Of a stretch of DNA of 64,000 bases, positions 18,171-26,677 are shown in pieces. The position numbers were made by a program, and so were the translations under genes. The notes below the pieces were generated by a model, which saw nothing but the letters and a program-made list of their open reading frames with translations, had not been told where the DNA came from and searched no databases. Origin of the DNA: Mesorhizobium sophorae (lineage in GTDB: Bacteria; Pseudomonadota; Alphaproteobacteria; Rhizobiales; Rhizobiaceae); assembly GCF_002270415.1 (NCBI RefSeq), contig NZ_NNRI01000022.1:372001-436000 (forward strand), written 5' to 3'. Each line of letters begins with the position of its first letter. Position 1 is the first letter of the stretch.

Positions 18171-18637
18171 GCTGCGCTCCCGGCAGCGTCGCGCGTGAGG
18201 AACATGACGGAGTTTTCGAGCTCGAAGACGCTTTCGCCGCGCTGGTTGAGCAGTTCGCTGCGCATGGTGACGAAGCCGAGCTGCGGCTTCGACCGCGACA
18301 GGCGCTTGGTGAGAACCACCAGGCTTCCTGTCAGCGTGTCACCGGCCAGCACCGGCTTCTTCCATTTCACCTGATCGACGCCAGGCGATCCCTGGCAGGT
18401 GGAGTCGAGCAGGAAAGCATCGCACAGCATGCGCATGAACATGGCTGAGGTATGCCAGCCCGAAGCGGAGAGGCCGCCGAGGATGCTCGCCTTGCCGGCG
18501 TCCTCATTGAGATGCATGGGCTGCGCGTCGAATTCGCTGGCGAATTCGATGATTTCGGCGGCGCTCACTTGCTTGCTGCCGAGGTCGAACAAGGCGCCCT
18601 CGACGAAATCCTCATAGGCCCAGGTTTTTGCGGTCAT
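18167..18637 (-). CDS. MaoC-like hot-dog-fold protein, first of pair
   Basis: 156 residues, paralogous to the downstream gene. The hydratase motif reads ASEFDAQPMHLNEDAGKAS with Asp and His in place, then LGGLSASGWHTSA. The start ATG at 18637 follows a short upstream region before corA. Such linked MaoC pairs are common in alphaproteobacteria and probably act together. The role could be fatty acyl-CoA hydration or a side pathway. Confidence 0.85.
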   Translation of the reverse strand: MTAKTWAYEDFVEGALFDLGSKQVSAAEIIEFASEFDAQPMHLNEDAGKASILGGLSASGWHTSAMFMRMLCDAFLLDSTCQGSPGVDQVKWKKPVLAGDTLTGSLVVLTKRLSRSKPQLGFVTMRSELLNQRGESVFELENSVMFLTRDAAGSAA

Positions 18638-18761
18638 GGTCTGGAATCCGGTTCATAGACCCACGATTTCGGATCGGGGTTTCCGGATGCAGGCAGGGCG
18701 CCGTTTGGTCAAGAGATTTCTATAGCGCCACGTCGTGGCCGCATGGCCCTTGGCGGACGGG

Positions 18762-19736
18762 TCAAAGCCAGCCGCGGCGGCGGAAATACCAGAAGGGCAG
18801 GATCGCCGACAGGATCATCAGGCCAATCGCGAAGGGATAGCCGAGCTGCCATTTGAGCTCGGGGATGATGTCGAAATTCATGCCATAGATCGAAGCCACC
18901 AGCGTCGGCGGCAGGAAGATGACGGCGGCGACCGAGAAGATCTTAATGATGGCGTTCTGCTCGATCGAGATCATGCCGAGCGTGGCATCGAGCAGGAAGC
19001 TGATCTTCTGGGACAGGAACGTGGCGTGGTCGGCGAGCGACAGCACATCGCGCGACAGCGTCTTGATGCGCGCCTTGGTGTCCTTGCTCATCTTGGTCCG
19101 GGTCGAGGCGTGGGCGAAGAAACCGGCCAGGCGCTGCAGCGAGATCAGGCTGTCGCGGATCGAGGAGGCGATGTCCTCCTTGCGGCCGATGGCTTTCAGG
19201 AGTTCCTGGAAATCGCGATTGCGCTTGGAAACCTTGGTCGACCTCGCCTCGAAGATATCGCGCGAAATCGCCTCGATGTCGCGGCCGGCGCGCTCCAGGA
19301 TATCGGCGAGGCGATCGACGATCGCCTCCAGCAACCCGATGAGGATGGTGTCGCCGCTGGTGCAGCCGGTCGCCACCTTTTCAGCGCGCTGCGGAAAGGT
19401 CTTGAATGCCTTCGGTTCGTGATAGCGCACGGTGATCAGCCGGGAGCCGGCGAGCACAAAGGTGACCGGCGACATCAGGGGATCGTCAACCTCGGTCTGG
19501 GCGGGCAGGGTGGCGGTCATGAAGTAGGCTCCGTCCTCGACATAGAGGCGGCTCGAAATCTCGATCTCCTCCATCTCCTCGCGCGTCGGAATGGCGACGC
19601 CGAGCCAGCTTTCGATCGCCACTTCCTCTTCCCTGGTCGGGTTGAGCAGGTCGGCCCAGACGACGTTCTCGCCGTTTGCCAGGAGATCGTCGATGACGCG
19701 CAGGCGGTCATTGTCCACGACGAAGGCCTTGATCAT
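18762..19736 (-). CDS. corA: CorA-type magnesium/cobalt channel
   Basis: About 324 residues from ATG 19736, with AGGGAG upstream; an in-frame start at 19799 would add 21 residues rich in Pro and Asn. The cytoplasmic domain begins MIKAFVVDNDRLRVID. Two C-terminal helices carry the selectivity motif YGMNF between them (VASIYGMNFDIIPEL) and a basic end FRRRGWL. The protein forms a pentameric inner-membrane channel for Mg2+, with Co2+ and Ni2+ possible. No Mg leader RNA was recognised upstream. Confidence 0.93.
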   Translation of the reverse strand: MIKAFVVDNDRLRVIDDLLANGENVVWADLLNPTREEEVAIESWLGVAIPTREEMEEIEISSRLYVEDGAYFMTATLPAQTEVDDPLMSPVTFVLAGSRLITVRYHEPKAFKTFPQRAEKVATGCTSGDTILIGLLEAIVDRLADILERAGRDIEAISRDIFEARSTKVSKRNRDFQELLKAIGRKEDIASSIRDSLISLQRLAGFFAHASTRTKMSKDTKARIKTLSRDVLSLADHATFLSQKISFLLDATLGMISIEQNAIIKIFSVAAVIFLPPTLVASIYGMNFDIIPELKWQLGYPFAIGLMILSAILPFWYFRRRGWL

Positions 19737-19949
19737 CGCCGGGTCTCCCTTGTTGGGGCCAAAGGGTGCGTTCGGATTGAAGCTCGTGTCGGATGGCACG
19801 GCGGTCCGGCGCGTGCACCTGCCGCTTAGTCCTGTGGCGTGACAAAATCAAGACAAGCAACTGGCGGGCGAATGACTCCGGCGGCTGCGAAGAACTCTTA
19901 GAGATGCCGGTACCGGAAGGGCTTGCCGCCAGGCGTGATCTTCACAAAA

Positions 19950-21053
19950 TCAGGTGTTGAACTTGAACAGCAGGACGTCGCCATCCTGGACGACATATTC
20001 CTTGCCTTCGTCGCGCGCCTTGCCGGCTTCCTTGGCCGCCACTTCGCCGCCCAGCGTGATGAAGTCGTTGTACGCGATGGTCTGGGCGCGGATGAAGCCG
20101 CGCTCGAAATCGGTGTGGATGACGCCGGCGGCCTGCGGCGCCTTGGCGCCCTTGTGCACGGTCCAGGCGCGCGTTTCCTTGGGACCGGCGGTGAAATAGG
20201 TGATCAGCTGCAACAGCTCGTAGCCGGCGCGGATGACCTTGTTCAGGCCGGGTTCGTCGAGGCCGAGCGAGGACAGGAATTCCATCTCCTCCTCGTCCGA
20301 CAGCTGGGCGACTTCCGCTTCGATCGCGGCCGAGATCACCACTGTGCTGGCGCCTTGCGCGGTGGCCATCTTTTCCACGGCCCTTGTGTGCTCGTTGCCG
20401 GTGGCGGCATCGGCCTCGGCGACATTGCAGACATAGAGCACGGGATGCGAGGTCAGAAGGTTCAGCCCCTGCAGGATGCGCAGGTCGTCCGCCGAAATAC
20501 CCTTGAGCAGGATGCGGGTCGGCTTGCCGGCCTGCAGCAGCTCGAGCGCCGCCTCCATCAGCGGCAGCACGGTCGTCGCTTCCTTGTCCTTGCTGCCGGC
20601 GCGCTTGCGGATCTGCACGATGCGCCGCTCGAGGCTGTCGAGATCGGCGAGCATCAGCTCGGTCTCGACCGTCTCGGCGTCGGCGACGGGGTCGATGCGG
20701 CCCTCGACATGGGTGATGTCGTCATCCTCGAAGCAGCGCAGCACGTGCACGATTGCGTCGACCTCGCGGATGTTGGCGAGGAACTGGTTGCCCAGGCCTT
20801 CGCCCTTCGAGGCGCCGCGCACCAGGCCGGCAATGTCGACGAAGGAGATGCGGGTCGGGATGATCTCCTTCGACTTGGCGATCGCCGCGATCTTCTGCAG
20901 GCGCGGATCGGGCACCGCCACCTCGCCGGTGTTCGGTTCGATGGTGCAGAACGGATAGTTGGCGGCCTGCGCCGCCGCCGTCCTGGTCAGCGCGTTGAAA
21001 AGCGTCGACTTGCCGACATTGGGCAAGCCAACGATGCCGCATTTGAAACCCAT
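19950..21053 (-). CDS. ychF: Obg-family ATPase YchF
   Basis: 367 residues. P-loop GLPNVGKST near residue 9, switch region PTRISFVDIAGLVRGASKGEGLGNQFL, and the C-terminal TGS-like domain ending in VVQDGDVLLFKF. YchF prefers ATP and binds ribosomes; it is linked to oxidative-stress tolerance in other bacteria. It is last in a leftward group rplY-pth-ychF, a combination often conserved in bacteria. Confidence 0.95.
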   Translation of the reverse strand: MGFKCGIVGLPNVGKSTLFNALTRTAAAQAANYPFCTIEPNTGEVAVPDPRLQKIAAIAKSKEIIPTRISFVDIAGLVRGASKGEGLGNQFLANIREVDAIVHVLRCFEDDDITHVEGRIDPVADAETVETELMLADLDSLERRIVQIRKRAGSKDKEATTVLPLMEAALELLQAGKPTRILLKGISADDLRILQGLNLLTSHPVLYVCNVAEADAATGNEHTRAVEKMATAQGASTVVISAAIEAEVAQLSDEEEMEFLSSLGLDEPGLNKVIRAGYELLQLITYFTAGPKETRAWTVHKGAKAPQAAGVIHTDFERGFIRAQTIAYNDFITLGGEVAAKEAGKARDEGKEYVVQDGDVLLFKFNT

Positions 21054-21151
21054 TTTGTCCGGTCCTATCGGGAAATCGAAATTTGATCAGGGCTATGGGC
21101 GATAGGGGTGATCAACGTCAAGCCCTGTAACGCCGCACGCTCCTGCGGCGT

Positions 21152-21874
21152 TCACTCCTTGCCGAAGAGTTTCTTCAGCATCGCGGCCATCGGGCCGCTT
21201 TCCGGCAGCTTGACCGCCGGCTGCTGCGGGCGAGCCTGGCGGACGTGACTTTGCTGCTTGGGCGCCGGCTGCTTTGGCGCCGGCTTTTCCGGCTCCGGCG
21301 CGGCCTTGCCCTGGATGGCGAGGCTGGCCTTGTTCATGAAGCCGGATTCGTCGCCCTTGACGATCATGGCGGCGTTGTCGGCGATCGCGTCGAGCAGCGG
21401 TTCCAGCCATTCGCGGTCGACCTTGGCGAAATCGCCGAGCACGTGATGCTGGACCATTTCCTTGACGCCGGGATGGCCGACGCCGATGCGCACGCGGCGA
21501 TAGGCGTTGCCGACATGGCCGTCGATCGAGCGGATGCCGTTATGGCCGCCGGCGCCGCCGCCGGTCTTGATGCGCAGCTTGCCCTCGGCAAGGTCGATCT
21601 CGTCGTAGAAGACGGTGAGCGCGGAAAGCTCGAGCTTGTAGAAGCGCAGCGCTTCGCCGACCGACTGGCCGGACAGGTTCATGAAGGTCTGCGGCTTGAT
21701 CAGGACGATCTTTTCGCCGCCAAGCGTGCCTTCGCTAATCAGGCCCTGGAATTTCTTCGACCAGGGCGAAAAGGAATGGCGGCGGGCGATTGCGTCCGCC
21801 GCCATGAAGCCGACATTGTGCCGGTTGTTGGCGTATTTCGCGCCCGGATTGCCGAGACCTGCAAACAGCAGCAT
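21152..21874 (-). CDS. pth: peptidyl-tRNA hydrolase with C-terminal tail
   Basis: 240 residues. The enzyme frees tRNA from prematurely released peptidyl-tRNA. The N-terminal GLGNPGAKYANNRHNVGFM contains the catalytic His, followed by KPQTFMNLSG and the DEIDLAEGKLRIKTGGGAGGHNG loop. The core ends near residue 190. The last 50 residues form a Pro/Lys/Ala/Gln-rich tail (PEKPAPKQPAPKQ and on) ending in the short helix AAMLKKLFGKE. This makes it longer than the usual 190-200 residues, as in other rhizobial Pth proteins. It lies 23 bases after rplY. Confidence 0.95.
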   Translation of the reverse strand: MLLFAGLGNPGAKYANNRHNVGFMAADAIARRHSFSPWSKKFQGLISEGTLGGEKIVLIKPQTFMNLSGQSVGEALRFYKLELSALTVFYDEIDLAEGKLRIKTGGGAGGHNGIRSIDGHVGNAYRRVRIGVGHPGVKEMVQHHVLGDFAKVDREWLEPLLDAIADNAAMIVKGDESGFMNKASLAIQGKAAPEPEKPAPKQPAPKQQSHVRQARPQQPAVKLPESGPMAAMLKKLFGKE

Positions 21875-21897
21875 CGCCTGCTCCGGGCGTGAAAGAG

Positions 21898-22539
21898 TTA
21901 CTTCTCTTCGGCGGCAGGGGCCGCTTCAGGGGTCGCCACTTCAGCGGTGGCTTCCGTCTCCGGCTTCATCGCCGACGAACCGGCAATGGTCGCGATGGTG
22001 AAGTCGCGGTCGGAGATGACAGGCTTCACACCAGCCGGCAGCTTGACCGCCGAGATGTGGATCGAGTCGCCGATGTCGGCGCCGGTGAGATCGACGGTGA
22101 TGAATTCCGGGATCGCATTGGCCGGGCAGTGGAACTCGACTTCGTGACGCACGATGTTGAGCACGCCGCCGCGCTTGATGCCGGGCGACTTGTCCTCGTT
22201 GATGAAGTGGACAGGCACGTCGACATTGACCTCGGTGTCCTTGCCGATGCGCAGGAAGTCGACATGGACAGGGAAATCCTTGACCGGGTCGAGTTGGAAG
22301 TCCTTCGGCAGGACCTGGATCTTCTTGCCGTCGACATCGATCGTGGCGATCGTGGTCAGAAACCCGCCGCCATGGATCTTGTAGTAGATGTCCTTGTAGG
22401 TGAGCGCGATGGCCAGGGGAGGCTGCTTGTCACCATAAATTACTGCAGGCACTTTACCGTTGCGGCGAACTGCACGGGCGGACCCCTTACCGACCTGTTC
22501 GCGTGCTTCGGCCTTGAGCTCGTAAGTGTCGTGGCTCAT
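21898..22539 (-). CDS. rplY: 50S ribosomal protein L25, long (Ctc) form
   Basis: 213 residues. The N-terminal L25 domain (YELKAEAREQVGKGSARAVRRNGKVPAVIYG) binds 5S rRNA. The C-terminal CTC beta domain (IPEFITVDLTGADIGDSIHISAVKLPAGVKPV) is followed by an Ala/Glu-rich tail. This two-domain form is known as the general stress protein Ctc in other bacteria. First gene of rplY-pth-ychF. Confidence 0.95.
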   Translation of the reverse strand: MSHDTYELKAEAREQVGKGSARAVRRNGKVPAVIYGDKQPPLAIALTYKDIYYKIHGGGFLTTIATIDVDGKKIQVLPKDFQLDPVKDFPVHVDFLRIGKDTEVNVDVPVHFINEDKSPGIKRGGVLNIVRHEVEFHCPANAIPEFITVDLTGADIGDSIHISAVKLPAGVKPVISDRDFTIATIAGSSAMKPETEATAEVATPEAAPAAEEK

Positions 22540-22602
22540 GGCATTTCCTTTCGGTTTGTTCTGGAGCGTTCGCGGCCGGCAACGTGCTTGGCCGTAAACG
22601 TC

Positions 22603-22628
22603 GAAAGCCGCCGGGTGAGGCGGCTTTC
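22603..22628 (-). terminator. hairpin between the methyltransferase gene and rplY
   Basis: GAAAGCCGCC-GGGTGA-GGCGGCTTTC, a perfect 10-base stem, about 75 bases past the methyltransferase stop and 63 bases before rplY. It has no long T-run. It could end the upstream transcript or act in the rplY leader. Confidence 0.6.
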
Positions 22629-22704
22629 CGCCGCGTTGCCTCCAAGGGTGTCTACGCGGGTGGCGGCTCTATAGCGGAAGGTGGCCGGAGGTGCAAGCCA
22701 AAGG

Positions 22705-23739
22705 CTAGCCGCGCTTTTCGATGACGGCGTACAGCACGTTGCGGTTCTCGCCAAAGAACACCTTGGCCTCGACGGTGTTGCGGTCGACGCTGGCATTGAC
22801 GATGTTCCACATGGCGACTTCCGAGCGCAGCAGCAACACCCAGTCCATGAACGTCTCGCGGTACCCGGCGTCAGGATTGCCCTCCGCGTAGTTGGCGAAC
22901 AGGAATGTCCCGTTCGGCTTCAACATCTGCAGGCAGGTCTTCGTGAGTTTCACGGCAACGTTGTGCGCAAGGTAGTCGTAAAGGCCTGAGGCGTAGATCA
23001 AGTCGAACTGGCCCAGCTTGTGGCCCCTCGTGAGCACGGTGCGCACCGAGCCGTCGATGGCTTCGATCGCGGTGCCCTGGAAGTCGCGCGAAATCAATCC
23101 AACGCTCTGGGGATCCTGATCGAGCGCAACCCAGCGCTTGAGACGGCCCTCCGCCAGGGCGACTGAGCGATTGGCCTCACGCAAATGGCCGGCCGCGATC
23201 GCCAGGACCTCGGTTTGCGGTCCGTTCTTGGCCGCAGCCTCGTCGACATATCGGGTCAAAAGATCGCGTCGTTCCCGTGCCGCGACGCACGACGGCACGT
23301 CCTGGGTATGGGTATAGAGCGCCTTGCCGGTCTCCGAGGCGTTTGCCACGCTCTCGGCCACGTGCGGATCACAATAGATGTAGTCGAGCAACTCCGCGTC
23401 GCCAGAATACCCCCTGGGCTTGCTGAAGGACCACCGTGTCAGGGGATCCTCGAGAAAATACTCCAGGACCGGGTGGCCCTGCACCACCGGTATCAATGCT
23501 TGCCAAACGTCGGGATGCACCTTGGAACGCGTCGCGTTGAGGTGCGACATCAGGCGACGAATGATCTCGGCAGGGTCTTTTCGTTGTTCGATTTGCTGCT
23601 GTGTCGCGCTGAGAATGAGCGCCAGCTCCGCGCGAGCGTTTTCGAACTCTTCGCCATGATGCTCGATCGTTCCTCGACGGAGACTGCTGGCGATCATCTT
23701 GGCAGTAATCAGGCTTTTGCCATCAAACACGGTTTGCAA
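22705..23739 (-). CDS. class I SAM methyltransferase, PhcB-like
   Basis: 344 residues. The N-terminal helical region leads to TRWSFSKPRGYSGDAELLDYIY, a signature of proteins annotated as 3-hydroxypalmitate methyl ester biosynthesis (PhcB-like). The Rossmann domain then has EVLAIAAGHLRE (SAM loop), VALDQDPQSV and FDLIYASGLYDYL. In Ralstonia, PhcB makes a fatty-acid methyl ester signal. The substrate here is unproven. The gene is divergent from a GGDEF-EAL protein across a 229-base AT-rich gap. Confidence 0.8.
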   Translation of the reverse strand: MQTVFDGKSLITAKMIASSLRRGTIEHHGEEFENARAELALILSATQQQIEQRKDPAEIIRRLMSHLNATRSKVHPDVWQALIPVVQGHPVLEYFLEDPLTRWSFSKPRGYSGDAELLDYIYCDPHVAESVANASETGKALYTHTQDVPSCVAARERRDLLTRYVDEAAAKNGPQTEVLAIAAGHLREANRSVALAEGRLKRWVALDQDPQSVGLISRDFQGTAIEAIDGSVRTVLTRGHKLGQFDLIYASGLYDYLAHNVAVKLTKTCLQMLKPNGTFLFANYAEGNPDAGYRETFMDWVLLLRSEVAMWNIVNASVDRNTVEAKVFFGENRNVLYAVIEKRG

Positions 23740-23968
23740 CCCATCACTCCATAGTTAACAGTCAGTTAACTTATTGCGTAGAATGCTCCATTTGCCAATG
23801 GCGGGTAGGGCGCATTTTATCGGTATGATTAATTTCCCGCAAACCATGTTCATTCGTTAGGCCGCTTCTGAGGCCGATTCCTCGTTCGAGTTAACGGAAA
23901 CTTGTCTTGCTCGATTGCATTTGTTGGCCCGGCGTCGCAATCGCGTCGCGTCCAAGGAGCCGGCCTGC

Positions 23969-26038
23969 GTGAGGGCAGAAGCTAGAGATGAGTTCGGCGT
24001 ACAAGATCCCCTTCAGACGGGGTTCGTTGTGATGGACGAACGCGTGGCATCCGTATTTGCCGATGCGGCTGATGCGGAACCTTACGAACCGCGTTACGAA
24101 CTGGCGTCCGACGAGCTTCGCAGCCTTTACCGAACGGAAGCCCAGGTAACGCGAAGAGGGGAAGCCAGGCCCGGGCTTTGGATGGCCGTTGCCATCTATG
24201 TGCTGTTTTCGGCAACTGACCTGCTGCTGATCCCGGATGTGGCCGCCTACACGATCACGGCGCGCTTCGCGGTCGGACTGACCGCACTTTTGATCCTGGA
24301 AATGCAGCTTCGCCATGGCGTCGGGACGGAATGGCTCGACATCACTTGCGCCGGGGCCATTATCTTTGGCTATGTCGGCTGGTTGTCCCCAGCGGTTATG
24401 GGTGCGGACAAGGAAAGCGTCTCTTACTATATGGTCTTCGGCACCATCTTCATGATGAGTGCCAATCTCTTCTTTACGTTCAGATTCAAAGTTTCTATTA
24501 TAACCTCAACTATAATCCTATGCATATTGTATGTCGTAAACTACTTTGTGCCTTCCACGCTAACATACAAGTTGGTGTTTGGAACCTTCTACATTTCCTG
24601 CTTCACATTCACCTCATATGTGAACTGGAAACTGAATGAGGAGCGCTACAACGTCTTCCTGAACGCCCTGGAAGCCAAAATTCAGCACAACGAGGCGACC
24701 GAACGAGGCAAGGCTCTGTTGAGACTGTCGCGGACCGATCCGCTCACGGGTCTCGAAAATCGGCGGGCGATCGACGAAAAACTGCGGGATTACTGGAGCG
24801 ACTGGCAACGGGTTGGTACCAGTTTTGGAGCGATCCTCATCGACGTGGACTTCTTCAAAAAGTTCAATGACTGCTACGGCCATCAGGAAGGCGACCGCTG
24901 CCTGATCCATGTCGCCAATGCCCTTAGCGAAATGATCAAGCAGTATAGTGGCTCGATCGGTCGCTATGGCGGGGAAGAATTCATTGTCCTGGCTCGCGTG
25001 GAGAGAAAAGAACAGATCATGGATCTGGCGGAAGCCATTTGCAGTACGGTGGAGGGCCTGGCGCTTACCCACGAGCTGCGGCGAGACGGCGTCTCGATTG
25101 TGACAGTGAGCGTTGGCGCTGCATTCACCAGGACGCAGACTGGTGCCAAGCTGGAGAAAATCATCCACGAAGCCGACCGCGCGCTCTATCTGGCAAAAGC
25201 CGGTGGTCGAAATTGCGCTCGGCTGTTCGATCCGACCGATCCCCAGAGCAGCGACGAAAGTGAGAACATCGCGGCCTTGCTGAAGATCGCGATTGGCCAG
25301 AATCTCGTTTCGCTGGTTTATCAACCTATCCAGGATGTCAAATCGGGCCGAGTCGAAGCCGTTGAGGCTCTGATGCGCCTCAGAATGCTGGACGGCACGT
25401 CGGTTCCGCCGAGCCTGTTCATTCCCGTTGCGGAACGAACCGGCGCGATCCTGGAACTCGGGCGCTGGGCAATAAGGACGGTGTGCTCCGAGCTTTTGGC
25501 GGACGACCACGTCCGTGTCGTCAGCGTCAACGTCTCTCCAATTCAGCTCAAGACACCTGGCTTCGCGACGTCCGTCGCGACCATTTTGGGCGAGACCGGC
25601 GTCGCCGGCAGCAGACTGGCCTTCGAAATCACCGAAGGACTGGAAATGGAGATGCACTCGGACATTCTTCGCTGCATCAGCGACCTGAAGCTGCTCGGCA
25701 TCAAGATATGGCTCGATGACTTTGGGACGGGCTTCGCGGGCCTTTCGTGGCTTCGTCTCATCGATTTCGACACGGTCAAGATCGACCGCTCGTTTCTGCA
25801 CGACTGCAGCGCCCCGAACGGCAAGGCAATGCTCCAGGACATTATTACCCTGGTCCGAAATCGCGGCCACAAAATCCTGGTCGAAGGGGTGGAAACGGAC
25901 GAGCAGATGGCCCTTATGCGCGAGTTCGGCATAGACAAGGTCCAGGGCTTCCATGTCGGCCGTCCCGCTCCCGCCGCAAGTTTCCAGGCAAAGCGGACCC
26001 TGCGCAAACGCCCATTCACTGTGCTTAAGTCCGCATGA
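23969..26038 (+). CDS. membrane GGDEF-EAL protein (c-di-GMP cyclase/phosphodiesterase)
   Basis: About 689 residues from GTG 23969, which has AAGGAG nine bases upstream; ATG at 24032 is the alternative. The N-terminal region has about six membrane helices (residues 70-210), a MASE-like sensor. The GGDEF domain shows RTDPLTGLENRRA and the active-site form GRYGGEEF. The EAL domain keeps all catalytic positions: EALMRL, VSVNVSP, FEITEG, LDDFGTG, KIDRSF, VEGVET and QGF. Both activities are therefore possible. The third of the membrane region near 24490-24560 is unusually AT-rich. Possible functional link to the divergent PhcB-like gene. Confidence 0.92.
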   Translation: MRAEARDEFGVQDPLQTGFVVMDERVASVFADAADAEPYEPRYELASDELRSLYRTEAQVTRRGEARPGLWMAVAIYVLFSATDLLLIPDVAAYTITARFAVGLTALLILEMQLRHGVGTEWLDITCAGAIIFGYVGWLSPAVMGADKESVSYYMVFGTIFMMSANLFFTFRFKVSIITSTIILCILYVVNYFVPSTLTYKLVFGTFYISCFTFTSYVNWKLNEERYNVFLNALEAKIQHNEATERGKALLRLSRTDPLTGLENRRAIDEKLRDYWSDWQRVGTSFGAILIDVDFFKKFNDCYGHQEGDRCLIHVANALSEMIKQYSGSIGRYGGEEFIVLARVERKEQIMDLAEAICSTVEGLALTHELRRDGVSIVTVSVGAAFTRTQTGAKLEKIIHEADRALYLAKAGGRNCARLFDPTDPQSSDESENIAALLKIAIGQNLVSLVYQPIQDVKSGRVEAVEALMRLRMLDGTSVPPSLFIPVAERTGAILELGRWAIRTVCSELLADDHVRVVSVNVSPIQLKTPGFATSVATILGETGVAGSRLAFEITEGLEMEMHSDILRCISDLKLLGIKIWLDDFGTGFAGLSWLRLIDFDTVKIDRSFLHDCSAPNGKAMLQDIITLVRNRGHKILVEGVETDEQMALMREFGIDKVQGFHVGRPAPAASFQAKRTLRKRPFTVLKSA

Positions 26039-26095
26039 TAGCCGTGCCGGCGCCGGCACCGCGGTTTTTGGCCCAGACCGCTGTTTGACGGCTGG

Positions 26096-26524
26096 CTACC
26101 GGTCGCCGGTCAGCGCGTCGCGCAGCGCCTGAATCTGCCGGTTTAAGGCGTCAAGCTGTGCCAGCGTCATGCCCGAGCGCTCGATCAAGGTCTCATTCAG
26201 GCAGTTGCACCGGACGAGCAGCGCACGCCCGGTTGCGGTCAGATCGACCTGCACCTGGCGCTCGTCGACCTGGCTGCGCTGGCGCCTCACCAGCCCAGCC
26301 TGTTCCATCCGCTTCACCAGCGGTGTGACTGTGCTCGATTCCAAGGCCAGCCGGTGTGCGATGGTGCCGACCGACATGCCGTCGGCCTCTGCCAGCGCGT
26401 TGAGTACGAGATATTGCGGATAGGTGATGCCCATCTCGTCCAGCATCGGCTTGTAGGTGCGATTGATCGCCATGCTGGTGGCGTAGAGCGTGAAACAGAG
26501 CTGATTGTCCAACGGGAGAGGCAC
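26096..26524 (-). CDS. MarR-family regulator, OhrR-like
   Basis: About 142 residues from GTG 26524 with AAGGAAT upstream. A longer frame to ATG 26590 covers an operator palindrome and is less likely. The LDNQLCFTLYATSMAI segment contains the reactive Cys of OhrR proteins, followed by the winged helix (MSVGTIAHRLALESSTVTPLVKRMEQAGLV) and the wing RRQRSQVDERQVQVDLT. OhrR releases DNA when the Cys is oxidised by organic hydroperoxides. It is divergent from an alpha/beta hydrolase gene, which is its probable target. Confidence 0.85.
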   Translation of the reverse strand: MPLPLDNQLCFTLYATSMAINRTYKPMLDEMGITYPQYLVLNALAEADGMSVGTIAHRLALESSTVTPLVKRMEQAGLVRRQRSQVDERQVQVDLTATGRALLVRCNCLNETLIERSGMTLAQLDALNRQIQALRDALTGDR

Positions 26525-26577
26525 GGCGGATTCCTTCTTGCCAAGACAGGCACCAAAGTCTGTACCACGAAAAATGA

Positions 26578-26657
26578 TATCGCGATACATATTTCCATGG
26601 ACAAGCGGTTTGGGCTACGCTAGGCATGTGGACATCGCGATATTGTTTATCGCGACA
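26578..26657. promoter_or_regulatory. three TATCGCGATA-type operators between ohrR-like gene and hydrolase
   Basis: A perfect 10-base palindrome TATCGCGATA at 26578-26587, ATCGCGAT at 26634-26641 and TATCGCGACA at 26648-26657. The last two are centred 15 bases apart, and ATTGTT/AACAAT flank the third. One site lies close to each start, a layout suited to joint repression of both divergent genes. Confidence 0.65.
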
Positions 26658-26677
26658 ACAATCGAAGGAAGATTGAG

